Shown one piece after another: positions 35,477 to 47,879 of a stretch of DNA of 64,000 nt. A program made the translations under genes and the position numbers. Under the pieces are notes generated by a model, which had not been told where the DNA came from, searched no databases, and saw only the letters and a list, made by a program, of their open reading frames with translations. Position 1 is the first letter of the stretch; each line of letters starts with the position of its first letter. This DNA comes from Cephalotus follicularis (Eukaryota > Streptophyta > Magnoliopsida > Oxalidales > Cephalotaceae): contig BDDD01000311.1 in assembly GCA_001972305.1 (NCBI GenBank), positions 310,001 through 374,000 of the forward strand, given 5' to 3'.

Positions 35477-35931
35477 TAGACTACGTTTGTTTGAAGGGAA
35501 ACATCTTTCTGGAAAACCTTTTTTTCACTTTCCAGTATTTAGTAAGTTTTAGAAACTAGTCAAAGAAAACATTTTTCAACTTGACAAAAAATTATAATAA
35601 AAATATAGGAAAATATTTTCCGGAAAAACATTTTTCCTATTCTCCTCTCCTCCTAGACTCTCAATCTAGACACTCCAACTCTCATCTCTCACTCTCTCAC
35701 TCTCTCACTCTAGTTATTAAAATATATATGTTATATTTTTTAGTATTCATATGTTAATGGAGAAAAAAATGATTTTATTAACAAAAAAAATATTTTTCAG
35801 AGTGTGTTTCAAATAATGAAAAATATTTTCTAAATTTTACATCAAACACAGAAAAATAAAATATTTTCCAAGAAAAAAATTTTCAATGAATTTTTTTTTA
35901 AAGAATTTTTTTTTAAAATAAACCGAGCCTA
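35477..35931. mobile_element. MITE-like element just upstream of UGT copy 2
   Basis: The ends TAGACTACGTTTGTTT and, in reverse complement, TAGGCTCGGTTTATTT agree at 13 of 16 positions. The interior is rich in GGAAAATATTTTCC-type words and a (CTCACT)n tract at about 35685-35710. It starts only about 70 bases upstream of the UGT start codon, and TCTATATTC spans its edge. It may therefore supply part of the gene's promoter. No target duplication was found. Confidence 0.5.
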
Positions 35932-37066
35932 ACGTTGTTAACTCTGGGCTTTATAGCTGAGAAGAGACAAAATTTTTCCTAAGCCGGCCTAAAAGGATAA
36001 TCTCAGTCAATTAACACATGGTACAGTCAAAGAATGATCCGTCTCCTGTCAACATTTTGTATAAAGTTTAATTTCTTAATTTTTCATTAACGAGAAATTG
36101 TTTTGGATTGCACTTGTCAACCTAATTTCTTACAAATAAAATAACTGAAGTTGCGGACCAACTAGCTTCAAAATCTGAAACATTTATTGATAAACCACTT
36201 AATAATTACAGTTGGCATCATTTTTTTAAAAATGTTTATTCCAAATTTTTTTGTACAAAATAAAATTAAAATTATAGAAATTCAAAACAATCTGTTCGGG
36301 GACAATTTGGGGATTTTTAGTATAATTTGTTCAGTATATTAGGTTTTCAAGTAATCAAGAATCATGTTGCGTTTTCTAATCTAATCAAAATTATTGCTAA
36401 ATGATGCAAAAGAAAAAATCAACCCATTTTTTTTTAGGAAAACTGAAAATGACCCAAAATAAAGTTATTTTATCTATGAATAACATAGTAGGTTTATGAT
36501 GTAGTCCACCAGTGCCCCTATCTCTGCCATGCTCCATCTGTATTAAGTTTATGTCCTTTATGGAGATGCCAACATCATGCAATGGATTTTCTAGTGGGTT
36601 AAGTTGGTAGGTACAACAACATTGTTCTCTTCTAAATTTATTCAAAATCATGGAGAGTTACATGTAACTTTTTATCAAAAAAGAAATGCAAAAACATATG
36701 CGAGTTACCAGACCTGTGGACCCGAAATTACCCAAAGATTTGGGTCAGGTTGGGTCACGAGCGAGTTGACCCATGGGTGAAGGCCAATTTTGATTAAAAT
36801 AAATAGTTTTTTTTAATTAGTAAAATAATTCATCTATCCACCTTCTCTACTTAAAGCAAACAAAAAAAAAAATCACTGCAGATGACAAAAATTTGGTAAT
36901 CAAGTATGCTTCAATTAGTTTCTCTCTCTCTTGTTTTTAAATCACTATAGTTTTTTTTTTTACACTCACAATCAATAATTTTATTGACATTAAAATTATT
37001 TATTGTTACCATGATAGTCATATAGGATGCTATTATTGTTTTGCTCTCACTGTAGCTGAGGGATGG
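35932..37066. other. intergenic; GGGTC-rich end at 36710-36790
   Basis: No gene. 36710-36790 has repeated GGGTCA/GACCC words (GTGGACCCGAAATTACCC, GGGTCAGGTTGGGTCACG). A similar block in opposite orientation lies at 40090-40250 (GGGTCAACCCCAACCC, GACCTGACCCACACA). Together they could be subterminal regions of one class II element later split by LTR D. Confidence 0.35.
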
Positions 37067-39763
37067 TAACGCGCATGAAAGTTAACATTGACAAGTTGAT
37101 ACAAAAACTAGAGAACTTATACAACCCGTTCCAAAAACACCCGGGGACACGAGCTCTGCCGAGGATGGCACACCTGCCAACAACCTTCCAAACCTAAAAT
37201 CATCCAAGAAAAACGATGCGCAAACGCTGCATGGTGTGCTTAAACGCGAAAAGCCCGACTAGAAAGCCAGGGAAAGGGACGCGCAAACAACGCAGGGTCC
37301 ATGGAAAAGGCTGAGGACTCGAGAAAACTACTTGGGACCCAAAACTCCCCGTTTCACTTAAACCCGAGGAACCAACACGCGCTCAGCACATGCACACCAA
37401 ACTCACAAGGTCTGCAAAAAGCCCGAGGAGCCCAACACAGCAACTCCTCACCTCGGCAACAAACTCTTAACACTTGGGCTTCAACATGAACTAGACGTCC
37501 GCGGATGCCCAAGGAACCCAAAAATCCAGGGGACACCAAAGTGCCCGAGGACACACCAATGTCCGAGGACTCACACCAAGGCTCCAGGCAGTACCTCACG
37601 TCCGAGGACTGCCAACTAATCTAGAGGTCTGGCTTCTATTTCCTAGGACCAGGGTTATGCTTGAGCAATGACTGAGATGGTCTGACTTCCAGCCGAGGAA
37701 GCTTGCCGAGCACCAAACGAACATAAAACCACCTCTCACCTCGGGAACTCGGCACAAGGGTCTAAACAACCTAAAAAGTCAAGCATCCACAAGATAAAAG
37801 ATACAGAGGAGAGAATAAAACTCCACAAACATAAATCTTCCATAGATCACAAAAAGGATATACACCAATATTCTCCAAGGGATTTATACATAAATTGTTT
37901 ACAAAACAATATCAACTACCCAAAAGAATGTCCCAAATGCATGAAGGAAACTAGCCGCGCAAGCCAGGGGAGGTGCCTGCTTTGTGATCTACCTCGCTCA
38001 AATCCTTAAAGGTGGTCCGACGAGGAGGAAAACTTCACCTGTTCCTCAACTGCAAAAACAACCTGGGAGAGGTTAGTCCAAAGACTAGTGAGAGGGGAAG
38101 AAAATCATTCCATAAGCGTCCGACGACCCTGGGCGCTGAACAAAGGGTAATGCTCAACTGGCCAACGAACTCACCTCGGCCAACCATCCGAGGACACTCA
38201 ACAAGAATCGAAAGACTACTTGGAGTATAAATAAAGCAAGAGATTCATAAAATCAATAATGCCGGGAAACAATTAAAAGAGAGACTTGAGTAAAGCGAAG
38301 TGTCCAAACCAATTTCCCAAGGACCCAACAAAAGGGATCTAAAACTCCAGGGATCAACTGATCAGAGGAATACTGGTACCTGCCATATTTCCAGAACCCA
38401 CCTCGGCCTTTCACCTCGGCCATATCCATACATTTGCTGGCGCCGAGTTTCACTGCAGCATATCTCAACACTCCCTGAATGGAGAAGAAGATCATAGGCT
38501 TGTAGAGAGTGCACCGCCTGCCATGTATCGATACAAAGAGCCACAAGTCTTGGCCTTCCACCAGAGGTACCGACTGATCAGTGTCGAACCCAACCCCAGG
38601 GAGGCATAGCAGATCACGAACATCAACTGAGGGGCCAGCGAATCACCGCAAGGCACCACCCTCGTCGGCAACCGTGTATGAGAACTTCGACTAGTAGGTC
38701 AGCGAATCACCGCCCAGACCATCCATCGTCGGGAATCCCATAGAGTATCGTATCGGTCCTCACAATTTCCAGTAACCAGTAGCCAGGACCAACAGCACAT
38801 GGTATCAACCAAAAGTTATGACACATATAAACAGGATAAAGCAAGGGGAAATATCACCCAGAACCTCAAGCTCACCAGCTCGGAAATCAATATCGACTGT
38901 AAGGAAATATGTCGAAACAAGGAAGAAATGACTCTCAGAAATAAAGACACCATGGAAGGGACATATATACACATATATACGTATCCAAGGACACCAAAAT
39001 AGCTTAGGACTCTCAACTGTTTCAAGATAAAAAGAAGGAATGTCCCACTCACCACTTATCCGCATCTTTGCACCTTTTCCTATAGTTCAGAATCCACGTC
39101 CGGCTCCTCGGCTACAAGAACAAAGAACAACACACAGACTTAGCACAGTTCGCACAAAATAGAGGAAAACATGCATGAAGCTTACAATGCATGATCGTCT
39201 CCTCGGATAGTCACCCTGACCATCCCCACGCTCAACATTCCACCATGGAGCATCACAATAACCACTGTCATCTTTGCCTTCGCCACGAATGGGAAGTTTA
39301 GCACGCACCTTGCCAAACTAACAGAGGAAAGAAGACGAAGAAAGGAAGAGCTCACCTCAACGAACTCAAGGTAGCGACTTCTCAGCAAAAACTCGCCTTA
39401 AGCAGGAGAAAACGCTGAAGAAGAAGAAGCACAAAGAACTTACACACCTTTCTCTCAACTATCACTTCTTCTGGCACCAACAACGACTCCTTCAATTGCC
39501 TATACTGCTTGATGTGAGTGTTGTATGCTTGACAAGACAAAACACTGCAATCTCTTACACATCCTGCCACACTCACGTGCACACACAACACCATGGCGCC
39601 AAAACGCAAGAAGCCATCAGCCAAACCAACCAAAACCCAAGGCCAAACAAACCAAAGACTTAAGGCCCAACCATAAGGCCCAATTTTCGTCCAAAGAAGA
39701 GGAAAATTTTCCAAGGCCCAAAACATAAAGTCCAATGCCCAAATTGGACTTGGGTCGTTACAG
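37067..39763 (-). mobile_element. LTR 'D' (about 2.7 kb), gypsy-type
   Basis: The minus strand starts TGTAACGACCCAAGTCC at 39763, the same start type as LTR A1. The other end is near GGTAACGCGC at 37067. The flanking plus-strand 5-mers GGGAT and GGTAT differ at one place, which would fit an old target duplication, but the 3' terminus is not the usual CA. The content is GC-richer than its surroundings, with a CCGAGGA-rich part at 37140-37740. The ORFs inside lack conserved domains. Confidence 0.55.
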
Positions 39764-41829
39764 GTATTGTTTTGAATTATTGTCAACGTTTTTTTTTTCT
39801 TTTTTGAATTATTATCGATGCCGTTTTCTTTTTTGTTTTTTTTGTAGGTGCACACTTCTAAATACACACAACTTGATTGTGATGATTAATTCTTATAAAT
39901 TTTAAAAACTACTAACAATTATTGTTTTTTCAACAAGTTATGTCATACAATTATTACGATTTATCAATTATTATGCTTGAGAATCCACGTATTTAAATAT
40001 ACTTAAATACATATATTAGATTAATTAAAAATAAAGTAAATACACTTGATAGAATATATATCCATTGTTTTTATACTTATTTTGATTAAACTCATGGGTC
40101 AACCCCAACCCGAACCCGAACCCTTCCTAATTCGTGATGGGTGCGTCAAGATTGATTATTTTTCTACCCAATGCAATAAACGACTCAACACGCAATGACC
40201 CAAACCTATTGCGGGTCACCCCAAACATGACCTGACCCACACATTTGCCACGTCAACTATTTGTTTTTATGGAATAATGTAATGGAAAATAACTAAAAAG
40301 AAAAATATCTCCTGAAGTTATGACACATCACACTTTTTAATTCAACTCAATGGTGTTATGACAGATCAACAGTTCATGTAGTTCCTATAGTTGTTGTACT
40401 GTTTTAGTTATTGTCTATATTATTATTTATTTTTATGTGGATTGGGATCCTCACCAAACAATTTAGTGTGATTGTTGAGTTAACCAATCCACATAATGAC
40501 CACAACAAATAATGTGACGATAAGGAAAGAAATCTAACCTTTTGCACCTTCTATTATAATGACACTCGGAACAGAGATGGACTCAGTTTTGGAAACTAAG
40601 AAGTGCCAAAGCGAAAAAAAATTAATAATCGGAGGGATCATAAACAAATTTCTCATATATAATTATTTTTCTTCTAATTCTTTATATATAAAATTTTTAA
40701 AAAATAAATCATTTAGGGAAGCCAGCACCCCTATGAACCCCTCTCGTGTCCGTTATTGACTTGGAGGTATTCCTTTTATTATGTATTAACTAGGGAAAGA
40801 TTTTGATGCATCCTGTATACCGGTGTATCCATTATTGTTATTTGAGTATGTAATAGAACCTAGATAGGACCTAATAAACAATCACCTCATTGATGTAATG
40901 GAATTTTTGGGAATTGTTTGCTGCATGTAGCAGATGTTACAAAGTTTCAATTAATTGTTTTAACGGTTGGAACAGTGTAGTACGCACAAAAGTACAATAG
41001 AAAATCTAAGGTTTTTTCCTCATTGTTTAATTCAATTGATATGTTACAATAAAGATGGGTAGCATCTGATCATACCCGTCAAATCCGACCAGATCGTGTG
41101 TTATATTGGAGACTGGTCTGGTTACGGGCCCGTGGGATTTATCCGGACCATTCATTATATTGTGGACCGGTTTGGTTACAAGTCCGGTACAGTCTAGGCC
41201 CGTAACCGGTTATAGCACCGGATAGGTGCTGGCGCGTACTAGTCCGACAACATTCAAATTTGAAAAAAAAATGACTAATTTTTATAAAAAACTAGCCGTT
41301 TGTACATTTTTTGGTTTACTTTTGAAAACAGCTAATTTCGTGATATTTGTGTCATTTTGTATTTGACCAACTCTTATAATATTCTCATTCAGATTCTCAC
41401 AATTCCATTTTACAACTCGTCGTAGTCTTTGCTCTATCAACTCTCTCTAACACTCTCTGAAGTTGTTAATGTAATTTCAATATAACATATTTTTTCTTTA
41501 GCCAATTACACAATTAACAAAGAGAAAAATTCCAAATTAACCTCCCCAAATATAAGTGTATTTTCAATTTGGCGTTTAACTTGAAATTTTTTTCAATCAA
41601 GCGCCCAACTTATCAAAAGTGTCCAATTTGGCATCTACCGTCAACCTCCGCTAATAACTTAACAGAATATAATTCAAAACGACGTCATTTTGACAATCTC
41701 ATGTAATAAATGTCACACGTGTCACATGTTTTGTGAAAAAATCTCAATCAAGTGTCCAATATATACAAATATTTCAATTTAGCGTCCAACATATACAAAA
41801 GTTTCAATTTAGCGTCAAATATAATTTAT
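39764..41829. other. intergenic with class II element scraps
   Basis: No gene. 41060-41240 is dense in GGTCCGG/CCGGACC-like words (GACTGGTCTGGTTACGGGCC, GTGGACCGGTTTGGTTAC), resembling the subterminal DNA of GC-rich hAT elements. 41530-41830 repeats CAATTTAGCGTCCAA/CAATTTGGCGTTTAA words, typical of small non-autonomous DNA elements. Limits are uncertain. Confidence 0.4.
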
Positions 41830-42408
41830 TTATTTTTAATGCAAACAACAATGATGATTAATTTAATAATTTGAATTATAACAAATCTTATTTTTTGAAT
41901 TAATCTAATTTTTTTTATTGTATAACGAAGAATATTTTTTATGATTCAAAATATTAAATTAATCGTAATTATAGTTTATTTTAATAACAATAATAAGTTA
42001 ATAAAATTTAATTGAAAAAAAACATGTATTCTATATTTTTAATACGTAATCAAATCATAATTTTTATAATCTTACATCTTTAATAACGTTTTTAGTAAAA
42101 TCATGTGCTCTAAGGGAAATCAAAAGACTGTTTAATATTTTTATTTAATAACAATTGAAAACTATGATATATTAATTTTTTTATTGTATAGAAAAAATTA
42201 TTTCGTATAACTCAAAATATTAAATTAATCATAATTACAATTTACGTTAAAAATAAATAAATTATATTTAATCAACACGATAGCAAAAAAATTAATATAA
42301 ATTTATTTGACAGAATGTGCATGTATTCTATATTTTTTTATATGCTTAATTAAATCATAGTTTATAAAATCTTACGTGTTGAATAACGTATTCAGTAAAA
42401 TCGTGTGT
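41830..42408. repeat. AT-rich ~300 bp tandem repeat, left part
   Basis: ATGTATTCTATATTTTT recurs at 42023 and 42320, and AGTAAAATC(A/G)TGTG at about 42098 and 42394, giving a period near 297 bases. The array continues at 51059 on the far side of LTR C, with TGTGCTCTGAG matching TGTGCTCTAAG at 42106. Confidence 0.75.
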
Positions 42409-43200
42409 TGTAAGCCCCGGGTATCGATGTACGAACTTGATTGTATTTATATGGTATTGTGTAATATTGTATTGATGGATGATATGGATTGTATATATTA
42501 TATAGTATTTTCCATTTCATGAATGTTTATAGGTTATAGGAGTTCAGTAGAACCTAGGGCGAAGTTTTAGGCTTTTGCCCATAGAGCCTATTTAAGACAG
42601 GCTAACTCTCTTTCTTCTCATTCTGATTTCTCATTTCCATTCTAGAGAGAGACAGTGAGAGAGGGCGTTATAGAGAGAGAAAGCTCAGATTTGAGTAAGG
42701 AAGGAGCCGTTGGATTCGTGGCAGCGTGTAGAACCTGAAAGAGGGATCAGATCAAGGATCCAACAACCAACTCTTCCAAATCTACATCTTGACGAAACTG
42801 AGGTAGGTTCTACATATATGCTCTGAACCCATGCGTATTGATTGAATTGTATACTGGTATGGTTATAGATGGATGGATATAGGTTAGATGGATGAGTTAG
42901 GATGATTGCTCTGATTGTTTATGGCTTAAAAAAGGAAATCTAGAAAAAATTGAGAGTTAGTTTACCGGCCTAATCTGTTCTCTCTCTAGATTCATAAGTT
43001 ATGGGTACGGATTTGAGTGTTTAAAAGTGGTTTTGAATGGTAGCCGACAATTGGAGGTCTCAGCTTCCTCTAGTTCAAAATTTAAACTGATTTAAATGGT
43101 TTTGGTTTGACCTACAAATTGTTTGCAACTATTTTTGATGTTCTACTAAGGTAGAGCTCGGACAGCTGAAGGAAGAGCTCGGACAATTAAAGGAAGAGCT

Positions 43201-43490
43201 ATAAGGTAGAGGTCAGAACTCAAAGCTCGAAGTTAGACCTCGGTGCTTGAAGGCAGACCTCGAAGGTAAAGGTCAGTGCTCAAAGGTCGAAGTCAGATCT
43301 CGGTGCTTGAAGGCAGACCTCAAAGGTAGAGGTTAGAGCTCAAAGTTTGAAGCAGACCTTGGAGCTTGAAGGTAGACCTCAGAGATAGAGGTTAGAGCTC
43401 AAAACTTGAAGTCAGACATCAATGCTTGAAGGCAGACCTCAGAGGTAAAGGTGAGAGCTCCAAGCTCGAAGTCAGACATAAGAGCTTAGG
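43201..43490. repeat. 60-bp minisatellite in LTR C
   Basis: About 4.8 copies of a 60-base unit containing GGTAGAGGTCAGAGCTCAAA and TGCTTGAAGGCAGACCTC, with almost no length drift. A shorter AGAGCTCGGACA-type repeat precedes it (43150-43200). Confidence 0.85.
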
Positions 43491-45013
43491 AGAATGTGGG
43501 CAAAACGTCGATGCTTTGGAGCAAAGGGTCTGTGCTTAGCGCCCTGCTCTCTGCAAAACACAATGTTTTCAACCCTTTTCAACCTCAACTGCTCTTCTCT
43601 TCAAATGGTTCCATAGGAAGTCTCCCTATGGCATTGTAACGTATGTGAATCCTCTTTTACCACATTTGATTTCTAAATCAATCTTCAAAGTAAACTTTAA
43701 AGAAAAGTTCAATAAAAGAGTTTTATAAACATTCAATGGATTTCAAATGGTCTTCAATAAATGGTTAGGTTAGATCAATTGGGATGTTTGGACGCGAATA
43801 TCCTAGTTGGGCTTCCCCTCCATTGTTTTCTCAACTCCGATAGGGACCAAGAAATGGTTATGAAAAATTGTTATGGAAATGGTTTTAAAATGGTTTTGAC
43901 GGATGAATCCTACACAATCCTTTATAGTCAGGTCCCTATCATTTAAATGGTTACATGGTCATGGGCTATGAGTATACATGGTTATGATTATGGTTATGGT
44001 TTGTTATTGTTTGAGACCTAACGAGATAACCTATTCATAATCTTCATTCGTGTCATGTAGGTTAGGGATGTTAGATCACATCATATGGGGCAAATTGGAT
44101 ATTGGGACACCACTTTAGGTGTGGGCATACGTGGGACACCGCATTGTGGGTGGACCAATGGGCAAATGGTTGGCTAGGACCAATGTGGACTAGCGTCATC
44201 GTATCGTTTGCCAGGACCATTGAGGACTTCTGTTATCATATCGTTTTCCAGGACCATTGAGGACTTATGTTATCGTATCGCTGGTGTGATCAGTGTTATC
44301 TCGATCCCACGCGGCTACAACCCAAGGGGGGTGTGTAGGCAGTGATTGTACTACCTTGAGTTGGAAGGGCAGGATAGTACTCAGACCTTATGGATTGTTT
44401 GCCCCATGGATGGTAATGGATTGTTCTATGGAGTGTCTGCAGGCCTATAGGGTTACAGGGGGTCCGGGCCGGGCCGGACCATGGCTCCGACCGGCCGGGA
44501 CCGGTGAAAGGCGGTCCGGTTCTTGAACCAGACTGCTTTTGTCATGGTCCGGGCCAGTCCGATTCATGGAGCTAAAAAATGAGAACCGAACCGACCCGTG
44601 AACCTTAACCATGAGTGAGACGGGCCGATCCGGGCCGGTTCGGTTCATATTCACGTTGACGCGTATGTATGACGTTGACACTAATGTCATTTGAGCTGAT
44701 ATGCGTCAACGCTATCTTATGACTATGATGAGGTGGAATGCTTTTCATCTTGTGCGTCAACGCTATCTATTAGCGTTAACGTCATGTTTTTGCATCTACG
44801 ATGACGTCAACGCCTATATCTTCTGTATCAAAAGGTACACGATAAGCGTCAACGCATAAGTTAGACGTCGATGCCTACGGGTCGAGTATATAATGCTCTG
44901 TGCGTTTTCGTCGACTCTTACTTGTTTTGGCGTTGAAATCCCTAGTTTCCCTCTCTCTGCTTTCTCTAAAATCCGATCCCTAAACATAAAAATCTTGAAT
45001 CTTTTCCTTCACT

Positions 45014-46195
45014 ATGCCGAAGAGCAAGCACATATCAGTTGGAGGGAAGCTACCTGCTGGTCAGAGATACAAGAGCTCTTATGGTGGGAGAAAAGTGCTG
45101 TGTGGAAGGAGGGTTGATTTCTCCTTCACTACAGGTGATAAGTTTAATCTAGAACAATGGTTTGATGTTTTAGGTTGGAAAGATTACTTTACGATTAATG
45201 CTCTATATTATATAGAATATGTTAAAGAATTTTATAGCAATTTGAGTAATGTAGGAGATGATTGCAATGATGTATTGGAATTGAAGACTAAGGTTAATAA
45301 AGTAGTTATTAAGTTTGATGATAAGATTCTAGGTCAGATTTTGAATGTACCTGCTATTGGATCAAAGTTTTTTGAAACTAAGAAATGGCCGGAGGATCCG
45401 GAATTAGTTTTGGAGGATTGTCTTAGGGTGTTCTACCCTAATGAGAATATTTTTGGAGGCATGGCCAAGCCTACCAATCTCCTTGGTGCTGAGCATAGGC
45501 TGCTCCACCACATAACTGCCACTCACATTCTACCTACCTCCGGTGGGCATGAAAATATGAGTTACCAAGACTTATATATTATGTGGCACGTTGTGACTGG
45601 TAAACCATTGAACCTCCCTCATTTAATCATGAAGAACATGTTAAGAGCAACTTATAAAGTTGAAGGTGCATTGCCATACGGTATGGTAATCACCATGATT
45701 CTCTCTCACTTTGGGATATTGTTTGGGAATGAAGTTGCATCGAGCCTAGATGTTGGGGACATCTACAATGCCTCTTCCTTGAAGAGAATGGGATGGAAGA
45801 GAGTGTTTAATTCTGAGAAAGGTGTTCAATGGCTGCCCAAGGAAGGTGGAAGAAAAAGAAAAAGAGTTGAAGGTGAAGGTGATGAGGATGTTGAAGAGCA
45901 AGAACAAGCTCAAAGAAAAAAGTAAACCCCTGCACCACAGATGCAGCAAGGTCAAGCAAGTAGCAGCAGCAAGGCGTCTACGACCATGGATCTTGTGGCT
46001 GATTATCTAAAGAGGTTCAATATCAAGATGGATAATTTGAGAGGGGAATTTCTTGACCTCTTTGACGATACACATAGAAAACTTAGAAGACTGGAGAAGA
46101 AGATGATTGCCAAAAGTCTTATTAAAGCTGGTGACCTCTCCTCTTCGGAAGAAGAAGAATCGGAAGAAGAAGGAGGAGATAATGTGAAGACTTGA
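45014..46195 (+). pseudogene. plant transposon protein (PF20167-like) gene inside the hAT
   Basis: An open frame of 303 codons from ATG 45014 is followed by one in-frame TAA (45923-45925). The same frame then runs another 90 codons to 46195. The first part has IEYVKEFYSNL (about residues 70-80), a long helical middle, and LLHHITATHILPTSGGHEN then GALPYGMVITMILSHFG. This pattern fits the 'putative plant transposon protein' family of unknown role. A basic GGRKRKR stretch could be a nuclear signal. After the TAA the frame reads KMDNLRGEFLDLFDD, coiled-coil-like RRLEKKM, and an acidic SSSEEEESEEE tail. It is preceded by a GCGTCAACGC cluster. Either one stop killed a 393-residue gene or the first part is the whole protein. 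Confidence 0.7.
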
Positions 46196-47292
46196 TTCAT
46201 ACATTGCATTTTCTGTTTTTAAACATTTAGTTTATATCAGTTGTAAAACTTTTGTTTTGTATCAAATTTTCAGTTCTCTGGATGTTATATTATCATGTTA
46301 CATACTTGATCCTATATATGGTTATGATGAGATGTTTGTGTAATGTGTATGAATATGTTTTTAAGAGAATGTATCAAATGTTTTTAAATTGATATCATAT
46401 ATGCAAAGGTTATGTTCGACAGTTATGCATCAAATGTACCCGTAGGCTAATGTTTGACAGTTATGCATCAAAGTGTGTATCAAATGAAAACAATTTTATA
46501 TATGTTATGCATCAAATGTTTGACAGTTATGCATGAGATGTTATATATGTTATATATTCCTAGGGTATGTTTGAATATCAAGATGGTATAAATTGATATC
46601 ATATGTGCATCAAATGGTTGAAAGGTTATGTTTGAAAGGGGTAGAGTTAGAGTTTAAAGGTTTTGCTTATGTTTGAAAGGAGTAGAGTTATGTTTGATAG
46701 GAAAAATTGCAAGTGAAAACAAGCAATATGTGCATTCTGTCTTATTAGCGTCAACGACTATATCTTAGGCGTCAACATGCTGGGCTTGAATATGAGTTTA
46801 TGTGCTTTGGAAGATGATCTTCGTCAACGCATATAATGATTAACGTCGACGTGCTGGGAATTTCATTATCTGCATCAACGCCTTTAATGATTAACGTCGA
46901 CGTTCTAGGAATTTCATTATCCCCGTCAACGCCTTAAGTAAGACGTCAACGTAAAAAGGTGAAACGTCAACGCTTTAAGGAAAACGTCAACGCCAAAAGG
47001 TGCAATTTCGGACAGTAGCTTTGGACGTTAACGTTAAGCATTTTTAGCGTCAACACTTATGATTAAAACGTCAACGTCATTTTTAGACGTCAACGCAGAA
47101 GAAAGCCCAATGCGGATAGTGACTTGAATGTTAACGCGAAAAGTAAAAGGAGTCAACACAAATGACATCCGCGTCAACGCTATACTTCCGCGTCAACGTG
47201 AATAAATATATTTAGCATTTTTCAAAACAAAATATCAATTGAATTCAAGAAGATCACAGTTTAATATTTGAATGTTAAAAAAACATCAAAAG
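46196..47292. other. spacer between the two convergent hAT genes
   Basis: AT-rich. 46380-46640 holds loose direct repeats of ATGCATCAAATG and GTTTGACAGTTATGCATC. 46740-47205 holds a dense cluster of about 15 GCGTCAACGC-like words (for example GCGTCAACGC, ACGTCAACGC, ACGTCGACGT) in both orientations. Confidence 0.7.
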
Positions 47293-47478
47293 TTAAGTAC
47301 ATATTAAAAAAACAGTAAATTCTTCTTCCGATTCGTCTTCTTCAGATGAGGAGATGTCATCAGCAGCTTCAATAATTCCTTTGACAATCAACTTCTTCTC
47401 AAGTCTTCTTTGTCTTATGTGCTGATCATCAAAAAGGTCAAGAAACTCCTCTCGCATATTGTCCATCTTTCTGTTCAT
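47293..47478 (-). pseudogene. inverted copy of the 3' module of the plant transposon protein
   Basis: The minus strand reads KMDNMREEFLDLFDDQH, then RRLEKKLIVKGIIEAA, then SSSEEDESEEE. This is clearly homologous to the tail of the plus-strand gene (46025-46170). It is in frame with the end of the transposase, separated by the transposase stop at 47506-47508. It is therefore an inverted partial duplication placing the same acidic tail behind both convergent genes. Whether it was ever translated is unknown. Confidence 0.75.
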
Positions 47479-47505
47479 CTTCCTCGAATTCTTGGCGATG
47501 TAGTT

Positions 47506-47843
47506 TTATTCGTCACTACTACCGCTATCTTCGTCTATAATTTTTTGAATCCTCCTATCTTGAGCGATCCAATCTTTCAAGCAAACACAAATCTCTACTG
47601 TTTCTGCTTTCAACCGCCCTCTTCTCTCATCTAAAACCCTACCACCTGCAGAAAAAGCAGATTCGGATGCTACTGTGGACATAGAAGCTGTTAGTATATC
47701 ACGTGCCATTATAGAAAGAATTGGATAAAAAGTATGTTGTTTTTGCCACCATTGTAAAAGATCTAAGGACGCTCTATCTTCTTTATTAATGAACTGAATA
47801 TTAGTATTAAGGTAATGTTGTAGTTCAGTATTTGTATTAATCA

Positions 47844-47879
<36 letters not shown>

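Noticed and set aside
37301-38561. Several ORFs of 60-102 codons on both strands in a GC-richer island
   Set aside because: They fall within LTR D, overlap one another, and lack recognisable domains or codon-level signal.
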